DNA of 63,798 nt from JBFXIE01 sp050176255 (GTDB taxonomy: Bacteria; Pseudomonadota; Gammaproteobacteria; Burkholderiales; Burkholderiaceae_C). Shown one piece after another: positions 10,301-18,690 of the stretch. The notes below the pieces were generated by a model. It was not told the origin of the DNA. It made no database searches and was given only the letters and a program-made list of their open reading frames with translations. The position numbers and the translations under genes were made by a program. The stretch is from NCBI RefSeq assembly GCF_050176255.1, contig NZ_JBFXIE010000014.1; one strand, written 5' to 3'. Numbering within the stretch: position 1 is the first letter of the stretch; every line of letters begins with the position of its first letter.

Positions 10301-11203
10301 AACACACTGCTGGCAGGCACTACTTTCACCGCCGCTGCAGCCGGCAGCGCCAGCATCGCCGTGAGCGTGAACGACGGCCAGGGCGGCAGCGCCAGCGGTA
10401 GTTATGCAATGAATGCGGCAGCTCCTGCACCCGCACCTGCACCTGCACCTGCACCTGCACCTGCACCTGCACCTGCACCTGCACCGGTGGAGCCGCCTGC
10501 ACCGCCCGCGCCTCCGCCAGTGCAGCCGCCTGCGCCGCCTGCGCCTGCGCCGGTGGAGCCGCCCGCACCGCCAGCAAATGACCACGAAGGTATCCCTCAT
10601 GCCATTGAAGATGCCGTTCCCAGCCTGCCCAGCGCTGGCGGGGCGGCGCTGGTGCAGGGTGACGGCAATGGCGATGGCATTGCCGACAGCCAACAGCCTG
10701 CCGTGGCATCGACGCAATTCAGCCTGAGCACCCCTGGCGCCGCACCCAGCTACATCACGCTGGTGGCCAGCGCGCAGGACGGCAAGGTCAGTCCTGCGGG
10801 CAGCCCCACTACGCTGACGGCTGTGAGCCAGCTTGATGCACCGGCCAATGTCCCCGCGCAGTTCGAGCAACCCTTGGGCCTGTTGAGCTTCTCGGCGCAA
10901 ATGCACACGCAGGGCGCGGCGGAGCAGTTCAGCCTGTACATCGACCCTGCGCTGGGTGCCAATGGCTTCTGGGCGATCAACGCGACCGGTACGTGGGTCA
11001 ACTTGGCCAGCGGCCCGCATGGCGGCCAGTTGGTGAGCGAGGGCGGGCGCATGCGCCTTGACTTCCAGGTCGAGGACGGCGGCGAGTTCGACACCGACGG
11101 CCTGGCCAATGGTGTGATCACGCTGGTGGGCGCGGCGGGTGCGCTGCCGCTGTCGCTGACGGGCCATGCGCCTGACCTGCCGACTGACGGGCTGTGGTTG
11201 TGA
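4355..11203 (+). CDS. giant multidomain extracellular endonuclease, ExeM/NucH type
   Basis: This 2282-residue protein reads as a chain of extracellular modules. From the N-terminus: a jelly-roll-like anchor region (1-233), an Ig-like segment (234-354), an unassigned propeller-like segment (355-695), an SwmB-type Ig domain (696-812), a lamin-tail domain (815-1000), a choice-of-anchor-J-like domain (1015-1180), Calx-beta (1182-1298), an ExeM OB-like region (1301-1575) and an endonuclease/exonuclease/phosphatase domain (1580-1905). The nuclease motifs are LMEVQN (about 1642), NHFKSKG (about 1753), LLLGDFNA (about 1803) and SDHNP (about 1894). A cadherin-like repeat, a Pro-Ala linker (2022-2078) and a choice-of-anchor-U-like domain follow. 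No signal peptide, RTX repeats or C-terminal sorting tail is visible. An aggA-like Shine-Dalgarno supports the ATG at 4355. Confidence 0.85.
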   Translation: MPISITASNLTYSQDFNTLATTGTTNAWTNDTTLAGWSLFREMAGATQPINYSAGTGSGNGGGYYSFGAAGETDRALGSLASTNKTAWGDGTNSPAIGSVVGYIAFSAMNDTGSTIDSVNLAYSGEQWRDGGAAAPAPQSMKLEYGFGSTFASVATWTPLTGMFSYDSPVYSTTGAAVDGNTAGKVNGLGGTLSSLNWAPGQTLWLRWVEKDDTGSDHGLAIDDFSLTATLAAPAGPSLAYSGSINESQAFDGSLAAGAKITITLTGDDFTGANGDSLLSAATVSNVPAGLTAVLTRTSSTTAELSFIGTATSTTNADDVNNLTVAFADGAFNGGSAAAVANATKSDLKINFADTGTAGSQQTFTPNTGTALGSSDASTAIALDANYMVVGDDEANVLRVYDRAGGDAVKEWNYQTAFAGLGQWGTAGELDLEGGTRIGNTFYFTGSSSNKKSGAEENNREKIFSATITGTGADTQFQAQDILTTLESLLKDWDNATHGDKYGFVASSTGVIPESVNGFSIEGLTAKASGANTLLLGLRAPQYDGNTRDKALVVELNLGADGALTGASVGAVYELNLGGRGIRSIELAADGSYLILAGPASGASAEVTHDFRLFRWDGASTTPTELDVNLDSLRDITGGSFETIVDVQSTAEGTLVQLLQDNGDTIWSGQTAVSKDLTAAQQKFVGNWVQIGGDVVDTAGPTLAASTPADDAGNVGKSADIVLRFNEGVARGTGDFVIRKASDNSVVATIAATDMTQVTVAFNTVTINPAADLEAGTAYYVEAAAGAIRDHYGNDWSGIADAATLNFTTSAAPKPKLLITEVNSNATDGVDFFELYNYGTTEIDLSGWTWTDSAALPADVATFAAGTKIAAGGKLVVAGSTDAAAFKTAWGLGADVNVVAVGGPGLGKGDGVVVLNGSIVAAAINYGIASFNHTGAIDAVEPVKNPAGVSPTGATNHAGVVGGGTQYVSLVWDGVSTTDARYTAAVAGLDGAKNGPAAVPNQSVGSPGATQAAAPSYTNNFGNATNFADFKVFSKDANTASNVDWRLNSGGADINGYSSTVPANDWLISKAFNLNGTSAEFLSFTTWTQYTDAGLSDPAQQLKLFYSTDYSGTGDPTLATWTELSFERPAANSKVTTPSGLIDLSAISGNNVFFAFQYQSSANKSASNWRVDDFKLQSYTGAVLSVAATDAVKPEGDSGATDYTFTVTRAGDTTGASAVNWAVTGSGASPADAVDFVGGTLPSGTVNFAAGETTKTITVSVQGDTTTEQDEGFTVTLSGATSATVIGATAQGTIVSEEPPITKIHAIQGSTDTALLMASIVTIEGIVTGYAPGLLGFYVQEEDADHDADASTSEGIFVYFGSNFTIPGLSAASIGDTVRVKGTVADYKGQTQLAMAQAAHYTMVSDGTAANLPAPVQIKLPVSSLMDWEAVEGMLVEISSATSGGSLIVTDNYNLGRYGQVTLTSDELQMQFTETNTPDVAGFAAHNAAIQKDQIILDDLSSAQNPDTHIGRGGQPLSASNTLRAGDAVDKIVGVVDQFVDAAAGAYETSYRIQPTDTVSFTGAPRPTAADLPVAVTGAEIKVVSANVLNYFTTLDAGGAKFTNPNGTSHDPRGANDAAEFTRQKDKIVANLLGLDADVLGLMEVQNNGFADGTSAIDSLVDALNAVAGAGTYAYVAGPFNDGAVAGDAATAGNDAIMSAIVYKPGKVTPVGQAAVADPLTYDAFSATFGNRVPLAQTFRSNADNEVFTVVVNHFKSKGSVNDPDLGNGQGANNLARMEAARDLLAWLGTNPTGSADSDILLLGDFNAYSKEDPITHLDANGYNKVSTGLSYSFDGLWGSLDHALASDSLTSSVTGAVKWAINAEEPALLDYNMEFKSDAQDASYYAADAYRSSDHNPILIGLNLNTAPTLSGLPGSAQSVTVGTAANLADFAVADFNGDTLTVALSATKGSIGGLSAGNAGGVTVTAVAGGFTLNGAAAGINTLLAGTTFTAAAAGSASIAVSVNDGQGGSASGSYAMNAAAPAPAPAPAPAPAPAPAPAPAPVEPPAPPAPPPVQPPAPPAPAPVEPPAPPANDHEGIPHAIEDAVPSLPSAGGAALVQGDGNGDGIADSQQPAVASTQFSLSTPGAAPSYITLVASAQDGKVSPAGSPTTLTAVSQLDAPANVPAQFEQPLGLLSFSAQMHTQGAAEQFSLYIDPALGANGFWAINATGTWVNLASGPHGGQLVSEGGRMRLDFQVEDGGEFDTDGLANGVITLVGAAGALPLSLTGHAPDLPTDGLWL
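10421..10485 (+). repeat. hexanucleotide tandem repeat encoding Pro-Ala linker
   Basis: About ten near-perfect units of gcacct, reading (Ala-Pro)n inside the giant nuclease. Adding or losing whole units keeps the frame, so the linker length can vary. Similar units occur in the next gene at 11442-11517. Confidence 0.85.
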
Positions 11204-11228
11204 TCAGTCAGGGTTGATGCTCATTTTT

Positions 11229-11272
11229 TAATAGCTGCTGGCGCTTATATGATGAGCGCTGGCAGCATTTTT
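11229..11272 (+). repeat. dispersed hairpin repeat, copy 2
   Basis: The copy reads aatagctgctggcgctta...gagcgctggcagcattttt, a near-perfect stem followed by a T run. It lies between the nuclease and the lipoprotein gene and could act as a terminator for the nuclease transcript. The most upstream ATG of the next open frame (11249) falls inside it. Confidence 0.75.
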
Positions 11273-11296
11273 ACTCATACTCAAACATCAGCAATC

Positions 11297-12160
<864 letters not shown>

Positions 12161-12206
12161 GGCAAAAAAATGCAGGTCTGACCCTGGTGGCCGGTTTACC
12201 TGTCTA

Positions 12207-13331
12207 TCAGGTGGCCTGCCCCCTGAACCGCATCGCCGCCTGCCGGCTGACCTCGGCCAGCAGCTGCTCCTCGCGCTGGCGATCGCGTAGCCAGCGGGCA
12301 TCGTTCTGGCCCAGGGCGGTTTCGCTGTGCAGGATGTGCAGTGCGCTCGATGCGCCGTGTGCGCCGGCGTGGCGGGCGATGTGGTCCAGGGTTTGCAGGA
12401 TGTGGTCGCGCAGGGGCATGTGGCCGCCGGTGGCGGGGTCCACATAGACCGCGTCCAGGCCGAAGCGGCAGGCCTGGAAGCGGTTGTAGGTATAGACCAG
12501 GTAGTCGTCTTCTTGCGGCGTGAAGGGCTGTTCGGCCAGGAACCAGGCGGCCAGCGACTGCACGAAGCCGGCCAATGCGGCGGCGCGTTCGATGGTCAGC
12601 GGCGTGTCGAAGACGCGGATTTCGATGGTGCCAAACTCGGGCTTGGGGCGTATGTCCCAGTAAAAGTCCTTCATGCTTTTGACGACGCCGGTGCGGGTCA
12701 TCTTGTTGAAGTACTGCTCAAAATCAGCCCAGGTCAGCACACAGGGCGCGCGGCCTGAGAGCGGGAAGGCAAACACCGAGTTCAGCCGGGCCGAGTCAAA
12801 CGCCGTGTCCTGCCCCTGCACGTAGGGGCTGGAGGCAGACAGCGCGATGAAGTGCGGGATGTAGCGGCTCATGCGGTGCAGCATGAGCAGCGCCGCGTCG
12901 GCGTCGGGGCAGCCGATGTGCACGTGCTGGCCGAAGATGGTGAACTGCTTGCTCAGGTAGCCGTACAGCTGCGACAGCTCCTGAAAGCGCGGCTTGTCGT
13001 AGATGCGCCGCTCGTGCCATTGCTGGAAGGGGTGGGTGCCGCCGCCGACCACGGCAATGTTGAGCTTGTCGGCGCTCTTGACCAGCGCGTCGCGGATCTG
13101 CGCCAGCTGGCCCAGCACTTCGCTGCTGCTGTGGCAGATGCCGGTGGACACTTCGATCATGCTGTTGGTCATCTCCGGCACCACGCTGCCGGGCAGGGGC
13201 ACTTTGTGCATCAGGCGCAGCATGTCTTCGGCGTAGGGCGCCAGGTCGTAGTCGTGCGTGCTGACGAGCTGCAGCTCCAGCTCCACGCCCAGCGTCAGCG
13301 GTTCGGAATGGTGAAAGGCTTCAAGACTCAC
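12207..13331 (-). CDS. ybdK: YbdK-type carboxylate-amine ligase (glutamate-cysteine ligase family 2)
   Basis: This 374-residue protein belongs to the GCS2 family, whose characterised member YbdK has weak gamma-glutamylcysteine synthetase activity; the physiological reaction is not firmly known. Visible blocks are TLGVELELQLV near the N-terminus, PEMTNSMIEVSTG, FGQHVHIGCP, the RLNSVFAFPLSGRAP region and FGTIEIRVFDTPLT. Its first 11 bases overlap the end of the antiporter gene upstream, so the two are probably cotranscribed. It converges with the lipoprotein gene 46 bp away. Confidence 0.88.
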   Translation of the reverse strand: MSLEAFHHSEPLTLGVELELQLVSTHDYDLAPYAEDMLRLMHKVPLPGSVVPEMTNSMIEVSTGICHSSSEVLGQLAQIRDALVKSADKLNIAVVGGGTHPFQQWHERRIYDKPRFQELSQLYGYLSKQFTIFGQHVHIGCPDADAALLMLHRMSRYIPHFIALSASSPYVQGQDTAFDSARLNSVFAFPLSGRAPCVLTWADFEQYFNKMTRTGVVKSMKDFYWDIRPKPEFGTIEIRVFDTPLTIERAAALAGFVQSLAAWFLAEQPFTPQEDDYLVYTYNRFQACRFGLDAVYVDPATGGHMPLRDHILQTLDHIARHAGAHGASSALHILHSETALGQNDARWLRDRQREEQLLAEVSRQAAMRFRGQAT

Positions 13332-14571
13332 GGCGGGTGTCTCCGTTGTTGCTGCGCTGCCAGGGCTTGGAGCTCTCCCCTGCGCGGTAGATGGCCACGG
13401 TGGCGATTACGGCGCCCAGCACCTCCATCACCAGAATGGCCGGCAGGGCGATACGGGCGATCAGGTGCCCGGTGGAGGCCGATGCCACCACGAACTGCGA
13501 CGCCACCAGCAGCGCGATGGCCGACATGGGCGCCATGGCGCAGCTGACCCACAGGGCCTGGCGCCAGCTGGCGCCGCTGCCCACGTTGCCCAGGCCCACG
13601 CCCACGGCCTTGGCCAGCAGGCGCACGACGACCAGCGCCACGGCGGCGCCAGCCACGGGGCCGCTCCAGTTGGCCTGTGCGGCCACGGTGGACACCAGCA
13701 CGAACATCAGCATGGTCAGCAGCGACGAGGCCGTGCCCATTTGCCGCGGCCAGCCCCAGGGGCGCGGGTGCAGTTGCTTGAGCAGCATGCCGCCCAACAG
13801 TGCGGCCAGCGGCGCCGAACCGCCCATGTGCGCGGTGACGGCGGTGCTGGCGGCAATCAGCGCCAGCAGCAAGATGGTGGTGTTTTCGCTCGTCGGGCTC
13901 ATCACGCGCAGCGCCAGACGCATCAGCATCGACAGCAGCGCCCCCACGGCGACGGACATGCCCAGCACCACCAGCACCGGATACACGGTGTCGATCAGGC
14001 CGGCGGCGGGGCGGTTGATGACTTCGGCGTGCGCGCTGCCCAGCGCCAGTGCGTACAGCGACGACAGCGTGGCCAGCACGATGGCGCGGTCGGTCACGGG
14101 GCCGGCTGCGCGGGTGTCGACCACCACGCGCGTCAGCACCGTGGGCGATGCGGCCACGGCCACCAGGGCCAGCGGGCCGGCAGCGCGCTCGGGCACGTCC
14201 AGCCACAGCATGACCCAGTACACCGCGAAGTAGGTAAAAGCCGATTCGGCAATGCTTTGCACCAGCACCATGGGGTTGTGCCTGAACCAGCGCAGCGGTA
14301 TGCGCCCGCCGGCCTCAAACAGCACCACGGCCACGCCCAGCTCTACCAGAAACAGCCCTATGCCCTGCAGCGGCCAGACGGCGCCGCTGAAGCCTGCCAG
14401 CCCGACGGCGGTGCCCACCAGCGTGTAGCCCACCACTTTGGGCAGGCCGCTGTAGCGCTGCAACAGGTAGCCGGTCACCGAGGCCACCGCCAGCAGCAGC
14501 GCCCACTGCACCGTGGGCAGTCCCGCCGATGGACGCAGCCACTGCGCCCAAAAGCTCATCAGCTCATTCAT
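13321..14571 (-). CDS. cation:proton antiporter, CPA2 / KefB-like
   Basis: A 416-residue polytopic membrane protein with about twelve hydrophobic segments. The N-terminal GYLLQRYSGLPKVVGYTLVG block, the ELGVAVVLFEAGGR segment and the later conserved Asp/Glu residues in the membrane fit monovalent cation/proton antiporters (Na+/H+ exchanger fold). There is no C-terminal TrkA-N domain, so gating by a bound nucleotide is unlikely. Start is ATG 14571 (MNELMSFW); upstream codons give Cys-rich low-similarity sequence. It is followed with an 11-base overlap by the ybdK-like gene. The transported ion cannot be told from the sequence. Confidence 0.85.
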   Translation of the reverse strand: MNELMSFWAQWLRPSAGLPTVQWALLLAVASVTGYLLQRYSGLPKVVGYTLVGTAVGLAGFSGAVWPLQGIGLFLVELGVAVVLFEAGGRIPLRWFRHNPMVLVQSIAESAFTYFAVYWVMLWLDVPERAAGPLALVAVAASPTVLTRVVVDTRAAGPVTDRAIVLATLSSLYALALGSAHAEVINRPAAGLIDTVYPVLVVLGMSVAVGALLSMLMRLALRVMSPTSENTTILLLALIAASTAVTAHMGGSAPLAALLGGMLLKQLHPRPWGWPRQMGTASSLLTMLMFVLVSTVAAQANWSGPVAGAAVALVVVRLLAKAVGVGLGNVGSGASWRQALWVSCAMAPMSAIALLVASQFVVASASTGHLIARIALPAILVMEVLGAVIATVAIYRAGESSKPWQRSNNGDTRRES

Positions 14572-14786
14572 TGTTGCGTGTCCTTGTGTTTGCTTGTGAC
14601 GGTGATGCGCCTGAACGCTGAAGCAGCCCGTTGCCTGCGCCGCCGGCGAACAGGCATGAAGGCAAGGAAAGGCACCGGGCGGGGCGCAGCAAGTGCCCAC
14701 GAATGTATCCGGTGGTGACACGCCGCCCTGTAGGACGGTGCGCGTACCTTGTCAAAGGCAAGGGGTCTGCAAATGCGGCAAGCCAG

Positions 14787-16769
14787 TCAGGTGCTGTGCC
14801 GCGGCGGCACGAAGAAGCTCAGCGGCGCGCTGCGCAGTCGCGCGAGCAGCGCGCGGTAGATGCGCGAGCGGTCCACGCGGCCCACGTTGTGCGCGCGCAG
14901 TGCAAGGCGGAAAGCCAGGTAGAAGCTGACGATGACGTTGATCGCGCCGTTGAACGGGATCATGGCCACGGCCCACCAGAACGCCGGCTGGTGCAGCACG
15001 TCCCAGCCCAGCGTGGCGCCGGCAACGGCGATCTGGCCGGCGGACAGCGTGACGTGGCGCACTTCCAGCCCCAGGCCGAAGAAGTCCGCAAAGGCGGGCG
15101 TCAGCCCCAGCATGAAGCCCAGCGAGATATTGGCCGCAAAGCCCGAGATGTTGCTGCGCAAAAACTGCGCCCAGCGCTGGGCCCGGCGCTCGCCCAGCAC
15201 GCCGGTGATGCGCGGGTTGAACCGAATGGCCGAGTCCAGGCGGTGAAGCACGAACCAGTTTTCCACCCAGCCGGCCAGGATGCTCGATGCAAACAGCAGC
15301 ACGCCGGTGAAGGCGGCAAACAGCAGCGATGGGCCCAGCAGGTGCAGCGAATCCAGCGTGTGCGCGGCGTCGGCCGCGTCGATGGCGGGCTGCCCCAGCA
15401 GCTGTGCGACGAGCAGCGCCAGGCCCAGCGCTGCGGGAAAGACCAGCAGCACGTTGCCCAACACCGCCGCCACCTGCGAGCGCGCCAGGTGCGAGACCTC
15501 GTCCACGAACGATTGCACGCTTTGCTCGTCGCCCAGCTCCTTGAGCTTGGCAGCCATGGCGGGGGCCGTCATGGCGGGTTGCTTGGTGGCCACCGTGAAG
15601 TGCAGCAGCTGGACCAGCACGAAGCTGACGGCGTAGTTGACCCCCGCCATGAAACCGCTCCAGAAGGCCGACAGCGCCAGCGCGTACAGCCCGAACTTGG
15701 CCAGCGTGGTAAAGGCCATCACCATGCCGCCACCCGCCGCCTTGCGCACCATGGTCAGGTACTCGCCGCGGGTGCGGGTGATGTAGTGCTCGCCGGTCTC
15801 GGCGCTGCGCTCGGCCACCTTGGCCGCCAGCATCGATGAGTTGGCGGCCACCAGGGCGCGCACGCTGCGCCGGTCGCGGCCCACGGTGACCAGGTGCGAC
15901 ATCAGCTGCAGCGCGGCCACGGCGGGGCGCGGCGACAGCAGGCATTCCAGCAGCTCGCGCACGCGCAGGATGCGCTCGCGCAGCTGGCGCAGGCGAAACA
16001 CCAGTCCCACCGAGATGCCGTTGTCCTCGAAGTGCGCATAGACGTTGTTGGCGGCGGCGCGGCAGGCGTCCAGCCGGTCGCGCAGGCGCTGCACCGCCTC
16101 CTGCAGTCGGTCGCCGGTGCGCAGCGGGTGCAGCACCTCCACGCGCAGGCTCTCCGCATCACGGATCAGCGCATGAAACGGCCGCTGATCGCGTACTTCC
16201 TGGCTCATGCGCAGGCGCAGCTCGGGCGCAAAGCCGGTCGACAGAATCTGCCCGGCGCAGTAGGTGATGGCGTCCAGCAGCGCGCACTGCCACGCGCTGG
16301 CGCCGCCTTGCTCTTGCACCGGCACCAGCAGGGCCAGCAGCCGATCAAGCAGGGGTTCGTCAAGCGCGGCCAGCCAGCGCGCATCAAACTCGCTGGGTAG
16401 CGCCAGCATGAACAGCTCGGAGGCATCCAGCGTTTCAGGACTGGCGGGCAGCAGCTTGTGGCGCACGCGCTCTGCCAGCTCGCTGGCCATGGAGGTGCGC
16501 TGGGCAAAGCCGAAGTCGGCCAGCAGCGTGGTGATGTCCAGCTGCTGCGTCAGCGCTGCCCACCAGGCCTGCATCCGCGTGCGCAGCTCGGGCGCGCGCT
16601 CGGCCGATTCCACCAGCTGGGCCAGGCGGCCGCATGCGGCCTCTACAGATCGGGCGTCGCCGCGTACCCAGTCCAGCAGGGCAATGAGTTGCAGATGCCG
16701 CTGCGCCAGGGGTGCCTGTGCATCGATGCTGGCCAGCACACTGGCCAGATCAGTCGTGCGCCGACTCAA
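14787..16769 (-). CDS. Gcr-type 'site-specific recombinase' family membrane protein
   Basis: The 660-residue protein matches the family named after gonococcal Gcr. Residues 1-320 are helical and soluble, with an Arg-rich coiled-coil-like part (about 215-285). The second half has six or more membrane spans, for example KFGLYALALSAFWSGFMAGV, GNVLLVFPAALGLALLVAQL and FWWAVAMIPFNGAINVIVSF. No tyrosine or serine recombinase motif can be seen and membrane location fits poorly with DNA recombination, so the inherited name is doubtful. Its start overlaps the apaG stop by 4 bases (ATGA), indicating an operon apaG-gcr. Confidence 0.8.
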   Translation of the reverse strand: MSRRTTDLASVLASIDAQAPLAQRHLQLIALLDWVRGDARSVEAACGRLAQLVESAERAPELRTRMQAWWAALTQQLDITTLLADFGFAQRTSMASELAERVRHKLLPASPETLDASELFMLALPSEFDARWLAALDEPLLDRLLALLVPVQEQGGASAWQCALLDAITYCAGQILSTGFAPELRLRMSQEVRDQRPFHALIRDAESLRVEVLHPLRTGDRLQEAVQRLRDRLDACRAAANNVYAHFEDNGISVGLVFRLRQLRERILRVRELLECLLSPRPAVAALQLMSHLVTVGRDRRSVRALVAANSSMLAAKVAERSAETGEHYITRTRGEYLTMVRKAAGGGMVMAFTTLAKFGLYALALSAFWSGFMAGVNYAVSFVLVQLLHFTVATKQPAMTAPAMAAKLKELGDEQSVQSFVDEVSHLARSQVAAVLGNVLLVFPAALGLALLVAQLLGQPAIDAADAAHTLDSLHLLGPSLLFAAFTGVLLFASSILAGWVENWFVLHRLDSAIRFNPRITGVLGERRAQRWAQFLRSNISGFAANISLGFMLGLTPAFADFFGLGLEVRHVTLSAGQIAVAGATLGWDVLHQPAFWWAVAMIPFNGAINVIVSFYLAFRLALRAHNVGRVDRSRIYRALLARLRSAPLSFFVPPRHST

Positions 16770-17173
16770 TGCAGCACCCTGCCGGCAAGCGGTTGATCGG
16801 GGTCGTGGGCGGACACTGCCTCCAGCACGAACAGATCCACGGGGCAGGTGAACTGCTCGCCATCGGCGGCCACGCAGAAATAGCTGCCGTGCATGCTGCC
16901 GCTGGCGGTGCGCAGGCTGCAGCCGCTGGTGTACTGAAAGGCCTCGCCGGGCCGCAGCAGCGGCTGCTGGCCCACCACGCCCAGGCCCTTGACCTCTTCC
17001 ACGCGGCCGCTGGCGTCGCAGATGACCCAGTGGCGCGAGATCAGCTGTGCGGCCACCTCGCCGGTATTGGTGACGGTGATGGTGTAGGCAAAGCTGTACA
17101 CGCCGCTGTCGGGCGTGGACTGGTCGGGCAGGTACTGGGGCCGCACTTCGGCCTGAAACTGGTATTTCGGCAT
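16766..17173 (-). CDS. apaG: ApaG (Co2+/Mg2+ efflux-associated protein)
   Basis: A 135-residue single-domain beta-sandwich (DUF525). Family blocks are YSFAYTITVTNTG, LISRHWVICDASG, VVGQQPLLRPGEAFQYTSG and the signature GSMHGSYFCVA. The biochemical role is uncertain; mutants in enterobacteria affect cobalt resistance. ATG at 17173. It is transcribed away from rpe across 42 bp, so the two probably share a divergent promoter region. Confidence 0.93.
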   Translation of the reverse strand: MPKYQFQAEVRPQYLPDQSTPDSGVYSFAYTITVTNTGEVAAQLISRHWVICDASGRVEEVKGLGVVGQQPLLRPGEAFQYTSGCSLRTASGSMHGSYFCVAADGEQFTCPVDLFVLEAVSAHDPDQPLAGRVLH

Positions 17174-17215
17174 CGCGCGATGGTAGCGGTAAAGCTGCTG
17201 CGACAATTCGCCCCC

Positions 17216-17899
17216 ATGAGCCGCAACTACCGCATCGCCCCCTCCATTTTGTCCGCCGACTTCGCCCGCCTGGGCGAAGAAGTGCGCAACGTCATCGCCG
17301 CCGGCGCCGACTGGATTCACTTTGACGTGATGGACAACCACTACGTGCCCAACCTCACCTTCGGCCCCATGGTGTGCCAGGCCCTCAAGCCCCACGCCGT
17401 GACGCCCGATGGCCGGCCCGTGCCCATCGACGTGCACCTGATGGTGCAGCCCGTGGACGCGCTGGCCAGCGCCTTTGCGCAGGCTGGCGCCGACGTGATC
17501 AGCTTTCACCCCGATGCGTCGGCGCATGTGCACCGCAGCATCCAGAACATCAAGGCCCAGGGTTGCCAGGCGGGCCTGACCTTCAACCCCGCCACGCCGC
17601 TGGACGTGCTGGACTGGGTGATCGAAGACATCGACCTGATCCTGCTGATGAGCGTCAACCCTGGCTTTGGCGGGCAAAGCTTTATTGATAGCACCCTGCG
17701 CAAGGTAGAGGCGGCCCGCAGGCGAATTGAGGCCTCGGGCAAGGACATTCGCCTGGAGGTGGACGGCGGCATCAAGCAAGACAACATCCGCCGCGTGGCC
17801 GATGCGGGCGCCGACACTTTCGTGGCCGGCAGCGCCATTTTTGGCAAGCCCGACTACAAGGCGGTGATCGACGCCATGCGCGCTGCGCTGGCGGCCTGA
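17216..17899 (+). CDS. rpe: ribulose-phosphate 3-epimerase
   Basis: This 227-residue TIM-barrel metalloenzyme interconverts ribulose 5-phosphate and xylulose 5-phosphate. Visible are IAPSILSADFARLGEE at the N-terminus, HFDVMDNHYVPN and DVHLMV with the metal ligands, MSVNPGFGGQSF as the flexible loop, and EVDGGI with the catalytic Asp. The ATG at 17216 gives the usual MSRNYRIAPSIL start. It heads rpe-gph, with gph starting 23 bp later; in many relatives trpE comes next. Confidence 0.96.
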   Translation: MSRNYRIAPSILSADFARLGEEVRNVIAAGADWIHFDVMDNHYVPNLTFGPMVCQALKPHAVTPDGRPVPIDVHLMVQPVDALASAFAQAGADVISFHPDASAHVHRSIQNIKAQGCQAGLTFNPATPLDVLDWVIEDIDLILLMSVNPGFGGQSFIDSTLRKVEAARRRIEASGKDIRLEVDGGIKQDNIRRVADAGADTFVAGSAIFGKPDYKAVIDAMRAALAA

Positions 17900-17922
17900 A
17901 CCCTCGTGCAACCCGCACCAAG

Positions 17923-18648
17923 ATGGTGATGACGCACAACGCCCTGGCCGCGCTGCTGGCGCGCGCCGATGCCGCAATCGTGGACCTGGACGGCACCATG
18001 GTCGATACCCTGGGTGACTTTGTGCAGGCGCTGGGCCGCATGCTGCACGACCTGGGCCTGCCGCCCATTGCGCCCGCGCAGGTCGAGCACATGGTGGGCA
18101 AGGGATCGGAGCATTTGCTGCGCTCAGTGCTAAAACACGTCCTGAACCAGGCGGAACAAGCGCAGGCAGCTATTGAAATAGAAGCAAAAGTCGAAGCGCT
18201 TTACCCTCGCGCCTGGGAGAGCTATCAGCACCACTACCTGGCTGTCAACGGCCAGTACGCCCGTACCTACGCGGGTGTGGCCGAAGGGCTGCAGGCGCTG
18301 CGCCGCGCCGGTCTGCCGCTGGCCTGCCTGACCAACAAGCCCACCAGCTTTGCGCGCCCCCTGCTGCGCGCCAAGGGGCTGGACGGTTTTTTTGACCACG
18401 TGTTCGGCGGCGACGCCTTCGAGCGCAAGAAGCCCGATCCCCTGCCGCTGCTGAAAACCTGCCAGGCGCTGGGCACCACCGCGGCGCGCACGCTGATGAT
18501 TGGCGACTCCAGCAACGACGCCCTGGCCGCGCGGGCCGCGGGTTGCCCGGTGGTGCTGGTGACCTATGGCTACAACCACGGCCAGCCGGTGCGGTCGGTG
18601 GATGCGGATGGCTACCTGGACGCGCTGACAGACATCACCGCGGCCTGA
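17923..18648 (+). CDS. gph: phosphoglycolate phosphatase (HAD superfamily)
   Basis: A HAD hydrolase of 241 residues that dephosphorylates 2-phosphoglycolate. Motif I is DLDGTMVDT (21-29), motif II lies in ACLTNKP, the motif III lysine in ERKKPDPLPL, and motif IV is IGDSSNDALAA. The start could be GTG-like ATG 17923 or ATG 17929; the HAD motif is unaffected. The cap domain carries an insertion, LNQAEQAQAAIEIEA, encoded by an antisense-oriented copy of the dispersed hairpin repeat (18141-18180). This lengthens the cap but keeps all catalytic motifs. Confidence 0.93.
   Translation: MVMTHNALAALLARADAAIVDLDGTMVDTLGDFVQALGRMLHDLGLPPIAPAQVEHMVGKGSEHLLRSVLKHVLNQAEQAQAAIEIEAKVEALYPRAWESYQHHYLAVNGQYARTYAGVAEGLQALRRAGLPLACLTNKPTSFARPLLRAKGLDGFFDHVFGGDAFERKKPDPLPLLKTCQALGTTAARTLMIGDSSNDALAARAAGCPVVLVTYGYNHGQPVRSVDADGYLDALTDITAA
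18141..18180 (-). repeat. dispersed hairpin repeat, copy 3 (inside gph)
   Basis: On the minus strand it begins tatttcaatagctgcctgcg and continues cttgttccgcctggttcagg. The tail is more diverged than in other copies. It reads in frame through gph. Confidence 0.5.
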
Positions 18649-18690
18649 CGCAGGCCCCGGGGGCATCGGCCCGGGGCCGGCCCACGGACC

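Noticed and set aside
9094..11203. RTX-type type I secretion repeats in the nuclease
   Set aside because: No GGxGxDxxx nonapeptides were found; the single GDGNGDGIAD is a calcium-like motif of the final domain.
14787..16769. Integrase marking a genomic island
   Set aside because: The Gcr-type protein has no integrase motif and its neighbours are core genes.
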